Shown in pieces: positions 29,767 to 41,674 of a DNA stretch of 55,422 bases; within the stretch, counting starts at the first letter, position 1, and the number at the start of each line of letters is the position of its first letter. Source of the DNA: an uncultured Bacillota bacterium (lineage in GTDB: Bacteria; Bacillota; Clostridia; Christensenellales; UBA1242); contig CAMRTM010000005.1 of NCBI GenBank assembly GCA_947053645.1, positions 1-55,422 on the forward strand. Direction: 5' to 3'. The notes under the pieces are model-generated. The model worked only from the letters and a program-made list of their open reading frames with translations. It was not told the origin of the DNA and searched no databases. The position numbers were made by a program, and so were the translations under genes.

Positions 29767-29771
29767 TAATG

Positions 29772-29798
29772 AAAAGATAGGGAAATTCTATCTTTTTT
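29772..29798 (+). terminator. Intrinsic terminator after metG
   Basis: AAAAGATAGGGAAATTCTATCTTTTTT. Confidence 0.75.
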
Positions 29799-29835
29799 AT
29801 TTTGATATTTTATTAATTTAGGTTAAAATATAATT

Positions 29836-30504
29836 ATGTTATTACTAATAACCTTTTTCTGCACCCTTGGTGTAGCGTTGATGCTTGGCGGACTTTATGT
29901 GGCGTTTAATTATTCCACAAATCTTTTACATTTCCTTTTTAAAATTCTTGCACCTGTCGCCTGCCTTATGCTTGCCCTTATCAGTGCGAATCTTGCTTCC
30001 TCCTTTGGCGGTTACACTCTATTCATATCACTTGCACTTGCAATAATAATAGGTTTGGAAGCCTTTAAATGCGTAAAACAAGAAAACAGCAATTCAAACA
30101 CCCTTGTTTTAGGAATTGGCAATCTAATTTCTATTCTATTATTTGCTTTGGCTGGAATTGTAATTGTTTCTTTTAATGTTTTTGGACTTTTAATGGGACT
30201 ATTCCTTGGGATTGGTATTTCATGTGTTTGTCTTATTATTAAGAAGTTAAATTTAACACAATCAATAATGGTTATTTCAAATCTTGCACTTGGCGGTCTT
30301 CTATTAGGCCAAAGCATTGTGCTTTTAATTTCAAGCATTCCTCTTGGCGTCACAATAATATACTTTATCTCCGCCTTTCTAACGCTGTTTAACCTTGTAT
30401 TTAGCGTATTTATGAAACAAGATAAGGTAATGCCAATAATTGCCCGTCTAACGCGGATTTTAGCCCTTCTCGGCTTTGCAATGTCAATTTACTTTATGAT
30501 TTAA
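29836..30504 (+). CDS. Polytopic membrane protein (YhhN-like topology)
   Basis: 222 aa, about 7-8 hydrophobic segments; weak family impression only. Confidence 0.65.
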   Translation: MLLLITFFCTLGVALMLGGLYVAFNYSTNLLHFLFKILAPVACLMLALISANLASSFGGYTLFISLALAIIIGLEAFKCVKQENSNSNTLVLGIGNLISILLFALAGIVIVSFNVFGLLMGLFLGIGISCVCLIIKKLNLTQSIMVISNLALGGLLLGQSIVLLISSIPLGVTIIYFISAFLTLFNLVFSVFMKQDKVMPIIARLTRILALLGFAMSIYFMI

Positions 30505-30532
30505 AAAGTGGACAGCAAGTGTCCATTTTTTT
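30503..30532 (+). terminator. Intrinsic terminator
   Basis: AAAAAGTGGACAGCAAGTGTCCATTTTTTT. Confidence 0.75.
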
Positions 30533-30545
30533 ACGCTTTATATAT

Positions 30546-30920
30546 TCAATTTTCAAATATAAAATTTAATATATCAGTTACAATTTCATTAGAAGGATCA
30601 GCAGACATCTTATAGAGTCTTATACCATAACAATCTTTGTATCGGCCGCGTGTAACTTTCGTTATTTTTAAATCCTCACCCAAATGCTGCTTCAAACTTT
30701 GCCAATTTGTAAGATGAGAAAAATCCTTCTTTTGCATAAAAATAATACTCCATTGTTTACCATTAAACACTTTATGTCCGCCCGCTTTATTTGAGCTGTC
30801 TAAGCGTTTTACAGATATGTATTCATTTTCATAGGCATAATCTTTATCCATTCTCCAAAATTGAGATGTGCCTTTTCCTTTATACAAAGATATTTTTTTT
30901 ATTAATTCGTCAATTTTCAT
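30546..30920 (-). CDS. Hypothetical protein
   Basis: 124-aa ORF with SD GGAGAT just upstream of ATG. Confidence 0.6.
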   Translation of the reverse strand: MKIDELIKKISLYKGKGTSQFWRMDKDYAYENEYISVKRLDSSNKAGGHKVFNGKQWSIIFMQKKDFSHLTNWQSLKQHLGEDLKITKVTRGRYKDCYGIRLYKMSADPSNEIVTDILNFIFEN

Positions 30921-31121
30921 AATATCTCCATATTATATAATTACTTCCCAAATTCGATTTTTCCTCTAAAAAAATACCAAAAAATTTAGTAACAATAATA
31001 AATTGTCTGTTACAATTTAATACATTTTAAAAAGTCACGACCAGTTCGCCAACGAAGTGCGAATTGCGTTTGGTCGTGAATGGTGAGAAACAGGCGTGCA
31101 GGCCGTAGAATTTTTTGACAA

Positions 31122-31150
31122 AAAAATTCAGGCTTTAAAGCCTGAATTCT
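31122..31150 (-). terminator. Intrinsic terminator of the tRNA transcript
   Basis: Reverse strand GAATTCAGGCTTTAAAGCCTGAATTTTTTTG: perfect palindrome then U-run. Confidence 0.8.
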
Positions 31151-31155
31151 CGCCT

Positions 31156-31232
31156 TGGTTGCGGGGGTTGGATTTGAACCAACGACCTTCGGGTTATGAG
31201 CCCGACGAGCTTCCGAGCTGCTCTACCCCGCG
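31156..31232 (-). tRNA. Initiator tRNA-fMet (CAT), CCA encoded
   Basis: Reverse strand CGCGGGGTAGAGCAGCTCGGAAGCTCGTCGGGCTCATAACCCGAAGGTCGTTGGTTCAAATCCAACCCCCGCAACCA; C1:A72 mismatch and GGG/CCC anticodon stem are initiator hallmarks. Confidence 0.95.
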
Positions 31233-31344
31233 TCATCATGCTTTATTAGTATATGCTGTAACAAACAAAATGTCAAGACAAAATCATAAATTTTTTAGAA
31301 TTTTTGAAAGTTTATTTTTCCTATCAATTGTAAACAATCTAAAT

Positions 31345-31917
31345 ATGAGAACTATTAAAAATATATTACTATACTTAAGTGCCTTTGTGCCTATGTATTT
31401 CCTCATATTCGTTAAGGTGCTTATTGATATCATCAATGATAATATGTCTTGGAATGTGCTGAACACCTTAAATCTTGTCACCCTTGTTCTTTTAATTGCA
31501 CTTGGCCTGTTTGGGCTATACTGGAACATACATTTAAACAAGGAGCCGCCTCGGGAAATTGTGATACTGAAAAAACAAAATATAACCGACAAACACTTTT
31601 TAGGCTATTTCTCACTTTTTGTATTTTTCGCCATCCCACTCGACCTCAATTATATAAGCGGCTATGCAATGTATGCACTTATTATCATTATGATAGGCAT
31701 TGTATACATTAACAACTCGCTTTACTATATAAATCCCCTTCTTAACCTACTAGGTTATAACTTTTACGACATCACCTATCAAGAGCGAGGGTCAACCCAA
31801 GCAAAAAGTGCGAAATTTTTCTATAAAGGCACTCTTGAAATAGAGGACAAAACCTACTGGGTAAAACTTAAAAACACCAACTTTAGTTTTATAGATAAAA
31901 GAAAAAAGAGGGATTAA
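31345..31917 (+). CDS. Hypothetical membrane protein
   Basis: MRTIKNILLYLSAFVPMYFLIFVKVLID; several TM segments. The ORF track start at 31096 runs through the antisense tRNA and is not used. Confidence 0.65.
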   Translation: MRTIKNILLYLSAFVPMYFLIFVKVLIDIINDNMSWNVLNTLNLVTLVLLIALGLFGLYWNIHLNKEPPREIVILKKQNITDKHFLGYFSLFVFFAIPLDLNYISGYAMYALIIIMIGIVYINNSLYYINPLLNLLGYNFYDITYQERGSTQAKSAKFFYKGTLEIEDKTYWVKLKNTNFSFIDKRKKRD

Positions 31918-31935
31918 TCCTTCTTTTTGACTTCT

Positions 31936-32538
31936 TTAGCTTTTTTTTTCTTTCTTAACATTAGTGTCTTTACTTTTTCTAAACACAACAAAGGTTTGCC
32001 ACAAGAACTCTAATATGAAATTAATAATCATACAAGTTACAAGACCGATTATAAATGCAAAATCGGCACCTATACTAGCTGTTAAGGCATCCTCAATTGT
32101 AGGGACATACCAAATCTGGAATGGGTAGAAAGGAATGTAGAATACAAAGGCAAGCAGCATTGCTATTGGCACATTATTAGCGGACTTGAAAGTAAACTTA
32201 CGATTAAATGTAAAGTTCCAAATAACAGATAGTACAAGCCCTACGGTATCTGCAATAAAGGTGCTTGTGGCCTGCTCAGTGATAAAAAATATTGTAGAGT
32301 CTGCAGGGATGATATAATCAAGCAAAACAAGTTTTAAAAGGAGTGAAGAAACCAATTGTATCGCACCCGCTGACAGCGAGAATAATACAAATTTTACCGC
32401 CCTCCAAATTTCTTGTTTTTTCTTGCTACTCTCCTTATTTTCTGGGGCTTGTAGCGTTTGTGAATTAATGTTTTCATCCGCTTTTATTGAATGATCGTTA
32501 TTTTCTAGATTTTCTTGAATTTTAGGCTCTTTTTTCAT
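31936..32538 (-). CDS. GtrA-like membrane protein with charged N-terminal extension
   Basis: AVKFVLFSLSAGAIQLVSSLLL...IWNFTFNRKFTFKSANN: GtrA-family pattern. Confidence 0.8.
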   Translation of the reverse strand: MKKEPKIQENLENNDHSIKADENINSQTLQAPENKESSKKKQEIWRAVKFVLFSLSAGAIQLVSSLLLKLVLLDYIIPADSTIFFITEQATSTFIADTVGLVLSVIWNFTFNRKFTFKSANNVPIAMLLAFVFYIPFYPFQIWYVPTIEDALTASIGADFAFIIGLVTCMIINFILEFLWQTFVVFRKSKDTNVKKEKKS

Positions 32539-32659
32539 CTTTCTCCTCGTTTTCACGATTATACTAGCACATCGACAGTTTCTTGTCAACAAATTATAAA
32601 AGAAGGTTTAAAAACACTTGTTTTTTTCTATATTATATTATATAATATTATATATATAA

Positions 32660-34630
<1,971 letters not shown>

Positions 34631-34640
34631 GGGACTGAAT

Positions 34641-35210
34641 ATGGAAACTTTAGGAAATATATTACTAATCATTGTTTCAATTTGTACTTTTGTTTCATAC
34701 TTTCCACAAATTCTTAAATGCCTCATTACGAAACAGGGTGAAGATCTAAGTATTTGGTCATGGATTTTATGGGTTTTAAGTTCACTTGCTTATACTCTAT
34801 ACGCCGTGCTTTGCACAAACACTGTGATGCTAATTATAGAAACTTCTCTTGAATTGGCGTTCTGTTTAACAATATTAATTTGCGCAATAGTATTTAGAGA
34901 CAAAAGAAAGATTAAAACGATAACAATCTGCGGCAGTTTAAAGTTTGAAGAGGACATGATTAAAATCGCAGGCGAACTTGAAACAAAAGAAAATACTTGT
35001 GTCCTTCAGTGCATATATGGTTTAAAAAATTTAACCGACGATGAGAAAAAGAAACTTGCTGAATTGCATTATAAAAAAATTGATATTTCCGACGCAATTT
35101 ATGTAGTTAATATCGGTGGCTATATCGGCGAAAGCACTAAACTAGAAATTGAATACGCACAAAAGCATAAAAAAGAAATAATTTATCACGAAAGAGATAA
35201 AAGGAGATAA
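34641..35210 (+). CDS. Fusion: PQ-loop (SemiSWEET-like) membrane domain + nucleoside 2-deoxyribosyltransferase-like domain
   Basis: N-term [40 protein letters not shown]-term [21 protein letters not shown]...[35 protein letters not shown]. Confidence 0.8.
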   Translation: METLGNILLIIVSICTFVSYFPQILKCLITKQGEDLSIWSWILWVLSSLAYTLYAVLCTNTVMLIIETSLELAFCLTILICAIVFRDKRKIKTITICGSLKFEEDMIKIAGELETKENTCVLQCIYGLKNLTDDEKKKLAELHYKKIDISDAIYVVNIGGYIGESTKLEIEYAQKHKKEIIYHERDKRR

Positions 35211-35212
35211 AT

Positions 35213-37720
35213 ATGGAAAAATACGAAAACAAAAAGCCATTGGAAGAACTTTTTAAAGAAACCAAGGTGGAAAAACTTGACACGGTGAATGAACTTAAAC
35301 ATTCATTTATCTCCTATGCTATGGCGGTAAATGTTTCGCGTGCTATCCCTGATGTAAGAGACGGACTTAAACCAGTTCACAGAAGAATTCTTTTCAGTAT
35401 GGGAGAAATGAACAACTTCTACGACAAACCAACCAAAAAGAGTGCGAGAATTGTCGGCGAGGTTATGGGTAAGTATCACCCTCACGGAGATAGTTCCGTA
35501 TATGACGCTATGGTAAGACTTGCACAAGACTTTTCTATTCGTTACCCTCTTGTAGACGGTCAAGGAAACTTCGGCTCTGTCGATGGCGACCCACCTGCTG
35601 CTCAGCGTTATACTGAAGCACGCCTTTCTAAAATCGCAGCGCTTATGCTTGAAGATATAGACAAGGAAACAGTAGACTTCTACCCTAACTTTGATAATAC
35701 CCTTATGCAACCGGTAGTACTGCCTGCCAAAATACCAAACTTACTTATAAATGGCTCAGACGGCATTGCTGTTGGTATGGCGACTAATATTCCACCTCAT
35801 AACTTAAACGAGGTTTTAAATGGCTTACAAGCCCTTATAGACAATCCTGATATTGATATCGATGAACTTATCAAATTTATACCAGCACCTGACTTCCCTA
35901 CTGGTGGAATTATTATGGGAAGAAGTGCTGTAAAACACGCATACAAAACCGGTCGTGGCGGAATAGTGGTTCGTGGTCGTGCCGAAATTGAAGAAATGAA
36001 TAACGGCAGAACACGAATTGTAATTACTGAACTGCCATATATGGTAAACAAAGCACAATTCATTGTACAAATGGCAGACCTAGTTAAAAACAAGAAACTT
36101 GAAGGAATAAGCGATATTCGCGAAGAAAGTGACCGCGAAGGTATGCGAATAGTTGTAGACATTAAGAAAGATGCAAACGCACAGGTTGTATTAAACTCAC
36201 TTTACAAACACACACTTCTTCAAAAAGGAAGTGGAATTATCTTCCTTGCCCTCGTAAATAATCAGCCAAGAATTTTAAACCTGAAAGAAATGCTTTACTA
36301 CTACCTTGAACATCAAAAAGAAGTGCTTATACGCAAAACTCAGTTTGACCTTAAGAAAGCACAGGAGCGTGAACATATTGTAAAAGGACTTGTTATCGCA
36401 CTTGCAAACATTGATGAAGTAATCCGAATTATTAAAGCATCAGATGATAAACAAGATGCAGCAACAAAACTTATGGCAAGTTTTAAATTGGACGAGATTC
36501 AAGTAAACGCAATCTTAGAGATGAGATTGTCTAAACTTACAAGTTTGGAAGTAGAAAAACTTAATGAAGAATTACGCGAACTTGACGCATTAATCGCAGA
36601 TTATCAAGATATTCTTGCAAAGCCTGAACGCGTTCTTAAAATTCTTCGTGACAATTTTGAAGAAATTAAAAATGCATATGGCGATGCTCGTAAAACTGAA
36701 ATCAGTCTTGAAGCAGGTGGAATTGATATTGCTGATCTTATTGAAAAGGAAAATGTAGTTATCTCTATGACACATGAAGGCTATATCAAGCGTATGTCTA
36801 CAAGCGAATACAAATCACAACATCGTGGTGGCGTAGGCGTAACCGCCCATAAGACCAAAGACGAAGACTTTGTAGAACGCATGTTTATTACCTGCACTCA
36901 TAATGATTTATTGTTCTTTACTGATATGGGAAGAGTATACAGCATAAAAGCATATGAAGTGCCAGAAGCACAAAGAACTGCCAAGGGTCGTGCAATTATA
37001 AACTTGTTACAACTTTCACCTGGAGAAAAAGTAACAACAATAATTCCACTAGAAGAACATGCAAATGGCAACCTCATTATGGCAACAAAATACGGACTTA
37101 TTAAGAAAACTAAACTTAAAGAGTTTGCATCAATAAGAAAGGTTGGAAAAGTCGCAATAAAACTCATTGAAGGCGATGCCCTTATCAATGTTGAAGTATC
37201 AAGTGGCGAAGACGAAATCTTAGTTGCCAGCCACGAAGGCAAATGTATAAGATTTTCCGAAAAAGATGTACGCTCCGTGGGCAGAGATAGTCAAGGCGTA
37301 AGAAGTATGAAACTGACTGGCAGTGACTACATTGTAGATATGAGTATTGCAAAACCTAATAGTGAAATGGTTACTATCACTGAAAACGGATATGGTAAGC
37401 GTAGTAGCATAGATGACTACAGATTACAATCTCGTGGCGGAATGGGTGTTAAAGCTGGCGTATTCAACGATAAGACAGGTAAACTCGTTGCACTTAAACA
37501 AGTAGTGGAAGAGAGTTGCGATATAATGCTAATTGCAGATAATGGAATTATTATAAGAACACCAATTGACCAAATTAGTAAACTTTCCAGAGTGAGCCAA
37601 GGCGTTCGCATCATGAAACTAAGAGATGATGCAAAAATTGTTGCGGTTGCTCTCACCGAAAAAGAACCCGAAGAGCCAACTGAGGAAATCACTGAAGAAG
37701 GCACTCCAACCGAAGAATAA
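35213..37720 (+). CDS. gyrA: DNA gyrase subunit A
   Basis: [27 protein letters not shown]...[53 protein letters not shown]. Confidence 0.98.
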   Translation: MEKYENKKPLEELFKETKVEKLDTVNELKHSFISYAMAVNVSRAIPDVRDGLKPVHRRILFSMGEMNNFYDKPTKKSARIVGEVMGKYHPHGDSSVYDAMVRLAQDFSIRYPLVDGQGNFGSVDGDPPAAQRYTEARLSKIAALMLEDIDKETVDFYPNFDNTLMQPVVLPAKIPNLLINGSDGIAVGMATNIPPHNLNEVLNGLQALIDNPDIDIDELIKFIPAPDFPTGGIIMGRSAVKHAYKTGRGGIVVRGRAEIEEMNNGRTRIVITELPYMVNKAQFIVQMADLVKNKKLEGISDIREESDREGMRIVVDIKKDANAQVVLNSLYKHTLLQKGSGIIFLALVNNQPRILNLKEMLYYYLEHQKEVLIRKTQFDLKKAQEREHIVKGLVIALANIDEVIRIIKASDDKQDAATKLMASFKLDEIQVNAILEMRLSKLTSLEVEKLNEELRELDALIADYQDILAKPERVLKILRDNFEEIKNAYGDARKTEISLEAGGIDIADLIEKENVVISMTHEGYIKRMSTSEYKSQHRGGVGVTAHKTKDEDFVERMFITCTHNDLLFFTDMGRVYSIKAYEVPEAQRTAKGRAIINLLQLSPGEKVTTIIPLEEHANGNLIMATKYGLIKKTKLKEFASIRKVGKVAIKLIEGDALINVEVSSGEDEILVASHEGKCIRFSEKDVRSVGRDSQGVRSMKLTGSDYIVDMSIAKPNSEMVTITENGYGKRSSIDDYRLQSRGGMGVKAGVFNDKTGKLVALKQVVEESCDIMLIADNGIIIRTPIDQISKLSRVSQGVRIMKLRDDAKIVAVALTEKEPEEPTEEITEEGTPTEE

Positions 37721-37723
37721 AAC

Positions 37724-37752
37724 AAAAAGGATGTAAATTTACATCCTTTTTT
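37724..37752 (+). terminator. Intrinsic terminator after gyrA
   Basis: AAAAAGGATGTAAATTTACATCCTTTTTT. Confidence 0.8.
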
Positions 37753-37760
37753 ATTTTTTA

Positions 37761-37789
37761 TTGCTTTTTTTGTTAAATTATGGTATAAT
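37761..37789 (+). promoter_or_regulatory. Candidate promoter for HelD-like gene
   Basis: TTGCTT (37761), 17-nt spacer, TATAAT (37784-37789); followed by a G9 run overlapping the SD. Confidence 0.55.
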
Positions 37790-37820
37790 ATGCCCGAAAA
37801 ATTAGAGGGGGGGGGATGCA

Positions 37821-39926
37821 ATGGACAAACAAGAACAAAAGTATTTTGATGACACAATAGCAATTTTAAAAAGTAATATCAATAGAACTAGAAACAGAAT
37901 TAATCAAGTGCAAGAAGAGTTTGTTATGACAAAAAAAGACCTTGCAGACAACTTCTATGAAGTGACAAAGGGACAAGCCGACAGTGCGACTACAAACGCA
38001 AATGATCTTGGAAATGTCTTTACATATCTAAACCAACTTGAAGAATTAAGCGTAGATCTACATAATAGACTTGCACAATATAGCAGCCAAATAAAAAACC
38101 CTTATTTTTCTAGAATAGATTTTAAAACTGACAACTCCTCTGATCCAAAAAAGATATACATTGGACTTTCCAACCTTATGGATGACAACAATATAATTGT
38201 ATATGACTGGCGTGCTCCGATCTCATCTATGTATTATGATTACGAATTAGGTCAAGCCTCATATAGTGTCGGCAAGGAGAAATATCAAGGAGAAATTATT
38301 TTAAAACGCCAATTCAAAATTGAAAATGAAACTCTCCTATCCTATTTTGACACCAGCCTAGCAATTGAAGATGATATATTACAAGAGGTATTAAGCAAAA
38401 ATTCATCTGCAAAAATGAAGCAAATAGTGTCTTCAATCCAAAAAGAACAGAATTATATTGTCCGTACCGAAGAATTTGACAATTTACTCGTTCAAGGTGT
38501 GGCGGGAAGCGGAAAAACCTCTATTGCACTCCATAGAGCCGCCTACCTTCTTTACAGCCATCGCGACACATTAAAAAGTAACGATATTCTTATTATGTCA
38601 CCAAATAATATTTTTTCAAGTTATATCAGCGAAGTTTTACCACAACTTGGCGAAGATAATCTTGTAGAAACTTCTTTTGAACAAATTTCTAGAATGGAAC
38701 TTAAAAAGCCTATAGAATCGCGTGAAAAAATGCTAGACCGCATCGCGTCCGCACCTTCACAGAAAGAACTTAATGATATCTCCTTCAAAAGCAGTTTTGA
38801 ATATTTAGGCGAACTTATTAAATTTCTTCGCGGAGATTTTCTAAATACTTTTACACCCCAAACGCTGTCCTTTGTAGTGGGTATCAAAAAGAATAAAGAC
38901 GAAAGCGAAGAAAAGATTGAAGAAACCTTCCCTGCTGAGATGACAAGAAAATTGTTCTTTGAAAACTTTAAAAACATGACTATTGCACAGCGAATCAATA
39001 AGATTGCATGGCAATACGCAATGTACTTCACAAAGAAACGACATTATAATAAAGAACAAAACCGTGGGCTTAGAGAACGATTCAAATCACTTTTATATAA
39101 TTTTCTTCCAATTAAAGATATTTTCAAAATTTTTGAGATTTTTATAACACGAATGGGCTTAACGCTTTTACATAAAGATGAGATTGGCTACATGGATAAA
39201 GGTGCCTTGCTTATTATAAAGAACTACATTTTTGGACTTGACCATGATTTTTCTGCAAAATATCTTATAATAGATGAAATGCAAGATTTTACTCCAGTAG
39301 ATTTATTTATATTTAAAAAAATGTGGAGCTGCCCTAGTATAGTGCTTGGAGATATAAATCAGTGTATAGAGAAAACCCTCTCACCTGACTACTTAAAAGA
39401 AATGTCCTCCCTTCTTGGAACAGAACTATTAGAACTTAAAAAGACTTATCGTTCCACCAAGGAAATTGCACAATTTGCCCATAACATGATTGGTATCAAA
39501 AATATAGAATATGTTAATCGAAGCGGGCAAGAGCCAAGATTATATATTACTGAAGATGTTGCAAACGCAATCAAAAAAATATTAGATAATGAATGTAAGA
39601 ATTTTGCACACATTGCAATTATCTGCAAATGCCAAAGTGAAGTGGACAAACTTTCAAGGACTTTAAAAGGAAAAGTTAATTTTAAAGAACTTAGAGATCC
39701 TGAAGACTACAACAATAGAGTACTTCTCACCACCTGTGCCACCGCAAAAGGCATTGAATTTGACTGCGTGATAATTCCATATGCAGACAAAGACAATTAT
39801 AAAAATAGCCTTGACAAAAATATTTTATATGTTTCTTCTACTAGGGCATTACATAAATTATTCTTTATCACAGAAAATACACCAACAACATTTTTAAAAG
39901 ATATAAAAGATATACAAAATTTGTAA
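37821..39926 (+). CDS. HelD-like superfamily 1 helicase (RNA polymerase-associated ATPase type)
   Basis: IVYDWRAPISSMYYDYELGQASY, LLVQGVAGSGKTSIALHRAAYLLY, ILIMSPNNIFSSYISEVLP, LIIDEMQDFTPVDL. Confidence 0.9.
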   Translation: MDKQEQKYFDDTIAILKSNINRTRNRINQVQEEFVMTKKDLADNFYEVTKGQADSATTNANDLGNVFTYLNQLEELSVDLHNRLAQYSSQIKNPYFSRIDFKTDNSSDPKKIYIGLSNLMDDNNIIVYDWRAPISSMYYDYELGQASYSVGKEKYQGEIILKRQFKIENETLLSYFDTSLAIEDDILQEVLSKNSSAKMKQIVSSIQKEQNYIVRTEEFDNLLVQGVAGSGKTSIALHRAAYLLYSHRDTLKSNDILIMSPNNIFSSYISEVLPQLGEDNLVETSFEQISRMELKKPIESREKMLDRIASAPSQKELNDISFKSSFEYLGELIKFLRGDFLNTFTPQTLSFVVGIKKNKDESEEKIEETFPAEMTRKLFFENFKNMTIAQRINKIAWQYAMYFTKKRHYNKEQNRGLRERFKSLLYNFLPIKDIFKIFEIFITRMGLTLLHKDEIGYMDKGALLIIKNYIFGLDHDFSAKYLIIDEMQDFTPVDLFIFKKMWSCPSIVLGDINQCIEKTLSPDYLKEMSSLLGTELLELKKTYRSTKEIAQFAHNMIGIKNIEYVNRSGQEPRLYITEDVANAIKKILDNECKNFAHIAIICKCQSEVDKLSRTLKGKVNFKELRDPEDYNNRVLLTTCATAKGIEFDCVIIPYADKDNYKNSLDKNILYVSSTRALHKLFFITENTPTTFLKDIKDIQNL

Positions 39927-40027
39927 ATGTAAATTTATTCATTTTCAATGAATGAATATGACGCTTTTGTTTAATAAATTGGAATACATAAATTAACTTT
40001 TTAAAAAAAGTTTAAAAGCAAATAAAT

Positions 40028-40222
40028 TAATCCACATTAAATAAAATATAAAAACCTCCAAAAACCCCAATTCTTGCTATTTTGCAAATTTTAGATGTGG
40101 AAATGTGGATAACTTCACTGTTTTTGTCCACATATACACCAATATTCAACATTTTGCATAAAAATAAACGCAAATGTATAAATATTTATTTGTGGAAATG
40201 TGGATAACTGAAATGTGGATAA
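40028..40222. promoter_or_regulatory. DnaA-box cluster (candidate oriC or DnaA-regulated site)
   Basis: Perfect TGTGGATAA at 40104-40112, 40199-40207 and 40214-40222; one-mismatch TTATCCACA-like 9-mers at 40028-40036 and 40124-40132. Confidence 0.7.
40096..40209 (+). repeat. 19-bp direct repeat TGTGGAAATGTGGATAACT, two exact copies
   Basis: Copies at 40096-40114 and 40191-40209; the core GAAATGTGGATAA recurs a third time at 40210-40222. Confidence 0.95.
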
Positions 40223-40248
40223 ACAAGCCATGTCAACCTTTCAATTAC

Positions 40249-40277
40249 TTGACATAGCGTGGTTTTTAATTTAAAAT
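40249..40277 (+). promoter_or_regulatory. Promoter of hisS
   Basis: TTGACA (40249-40254), 17-nt spacer, TAAAAT (40272-40277). Confidence 0.75.
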
Positions 40278-40303
40278 AAGATATTAAAATATAAGGAGAA
40301 ATT

Positions 40304-41617
40304 ATGCAAAACAGCGATAGAATAACGCCTCGAAAATTGTCGGGTTTTATGGAACTTATGCCAGAAAAGCAACTTATCTTTGATAATATGCGGGAGAGAA
40401 TCCAAAAAGTATTCGCTAAAAATTGTTTCTCCCCTCTTGATACGCCAGTGCTGGAACTTGCTAATGTTCTCCTTGCAAAATCAGGTGGAGAAATCGATAA
40501 AGAGATATACCATTTTTATAAAGGCGACACGCAACTTGCAATGAGATATGACTTAACAGTCCCTCTTGCACGCTTTGTTGCAATGAATTATGATAAACTC
40601 ACCTTCCCATTTAAGCGTTACCAAATTGGAAAGGTATATCGTGGAGAAAAAGCACAAAAAGGTAGATTTAGAGAATTCTATCAATGTGACGCAGATATAA
40701 TTGGCAATGAACAACTTCCTATTGTTGCAGATGCGGAGTGTATTAACCTTATAGCTGAAACATTTAAAGAACTAAATCTTGATGTAGAAATTAATATATC
40801 AAACAGAAACATTCTATTTGGGCTTATTGAAAATCTTGGCTACAAAAATAAAACTACTGAAATTTTGACTATTCTTGATAAATTACCTAAAATAGGAAAA
40901 GAGAAAGCAAGTGAATGGTTAAAAGAAATCCAACTGCATTATTCGGCAATAAATCTTTTAATAGAAGTTTGTAATTTTAATAATGACAGTGATGTTGTAC
41001 TAAGAAAAATTTGGAATTATGCAGAAAATGAAACCTTTAAAAAAGGTGTAAGTGAACTGAAAGAACTTTTTACCTATATTAAAGCCTATGGCATTCCAAA
41101 TGCAAAGTTAAACCTTGGGATTATTAGAGGTCAAAACTATTACACTGGCACCATTTTTGAAACATACATGGTTGGCCACCCTGACTTCGGTGCGGTATGT
41201 GCCGGCGGTCGATATGACAACCTTGCCGAATATTACACCGATAAAAAACTTCCTGGGGTTGGAATGAGTATAGGTCTTACCCGCCTTTTCGACCAACTTG
41301 ATAGCCATAATATGCTTGGTGGACGAGAATTAAACTTGACCGAACTTGAAATCATCCCTCTTGGCGACACTATAAAACACTGCCTTGAACTTAGCAACTA
41401 CTTCAAAAGTCAAAACATATCCTGCGAGGTAAACTATGATAGCCGTTCCTTCAAATCAAAACTGAGAGAGGCTGACAAAAAGAAAATTCCTTACATATTG
41501 GTTGTAGGAGAAAATGAAATGGCAACCAAGACATACTCTTTAAAAGATATGGTGAAAGGAACAAATTTCAATAAAAGCAAAGAAGATTGTGTAAATACTA
41601 TTAAAAACAAAGGTTAA
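40304..41617 (+). CDS. hisS: Histidyl-tRNA synthetase
   Basis: GFMELMPEKQLIFDNMRERIQ, MRYDLTVPLARFVAMNYDKLTFPFKRYQIGKVYRGEKAQKGRFREFYQCDADIIG, GGRYDNL. Confidence 0.95.
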   Translation: MQNSDRITPRKLSGFMELMPEKQLIFDNMRERIQKVFAKNCFSPLDTPVLELANVLLAKSGGEIDKEIYHFYKGDTQLAMRYDLTVPLARFVAMNYDKLTFPFKRYQIGKVYRGEKAQKGRFREFYQCDADIIGNEQLPIVADAECINLIAETFKELNLDVEINISNRNILFGLIENLGYKNKTTEILTILDKLPKIGKEKASEWLKEIQLHYSAINLLIEVCNFNNDSDVVLRKIWNYAENETFKKGVSELKELFTYIKAYGIPNAKLNLGIIRGQNYYTGTIFETYMVGHPDFGAVCAGGRYDNLAEYYTDKKLPGVGMSIGLTRLFDQLDSHNMLGGRELNLTELEIIPLGDTIKHCLELSNYFKSQNISCEVNYDSRSFKSKLREADKKKIPYILVVGENEMATKTYSLKDMVKGTNFNKSKEDCVNTIKNKG

Positions 41618-41639
41618 GGACTATTAGCCTTTGTTTTTT
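41603..41639 (+). terminator. Intrinsic terminator overlapping hisS 3' end
   Basis: AAAAACAAAGG...CCTTTGTTTTTT. Confidence 0.7.
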
Positions 41640-41674
41640 GTTAAAATTTTATATAAATATGGTATAATAAAATT

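Noticed and set aside
31096-31344. N-terminal extension of the 31345-31917 ORF
   Set aside because: Runs through the antisense strand of the tRNA-fMet gene; ATG at 31345 is the plausible start.
37417-37863. 148-aa minus-strand ORF across the gyrA 3' end and terminator
   Set aside because: Antisense to gyrA and crosses its terminator; no supporting signals.
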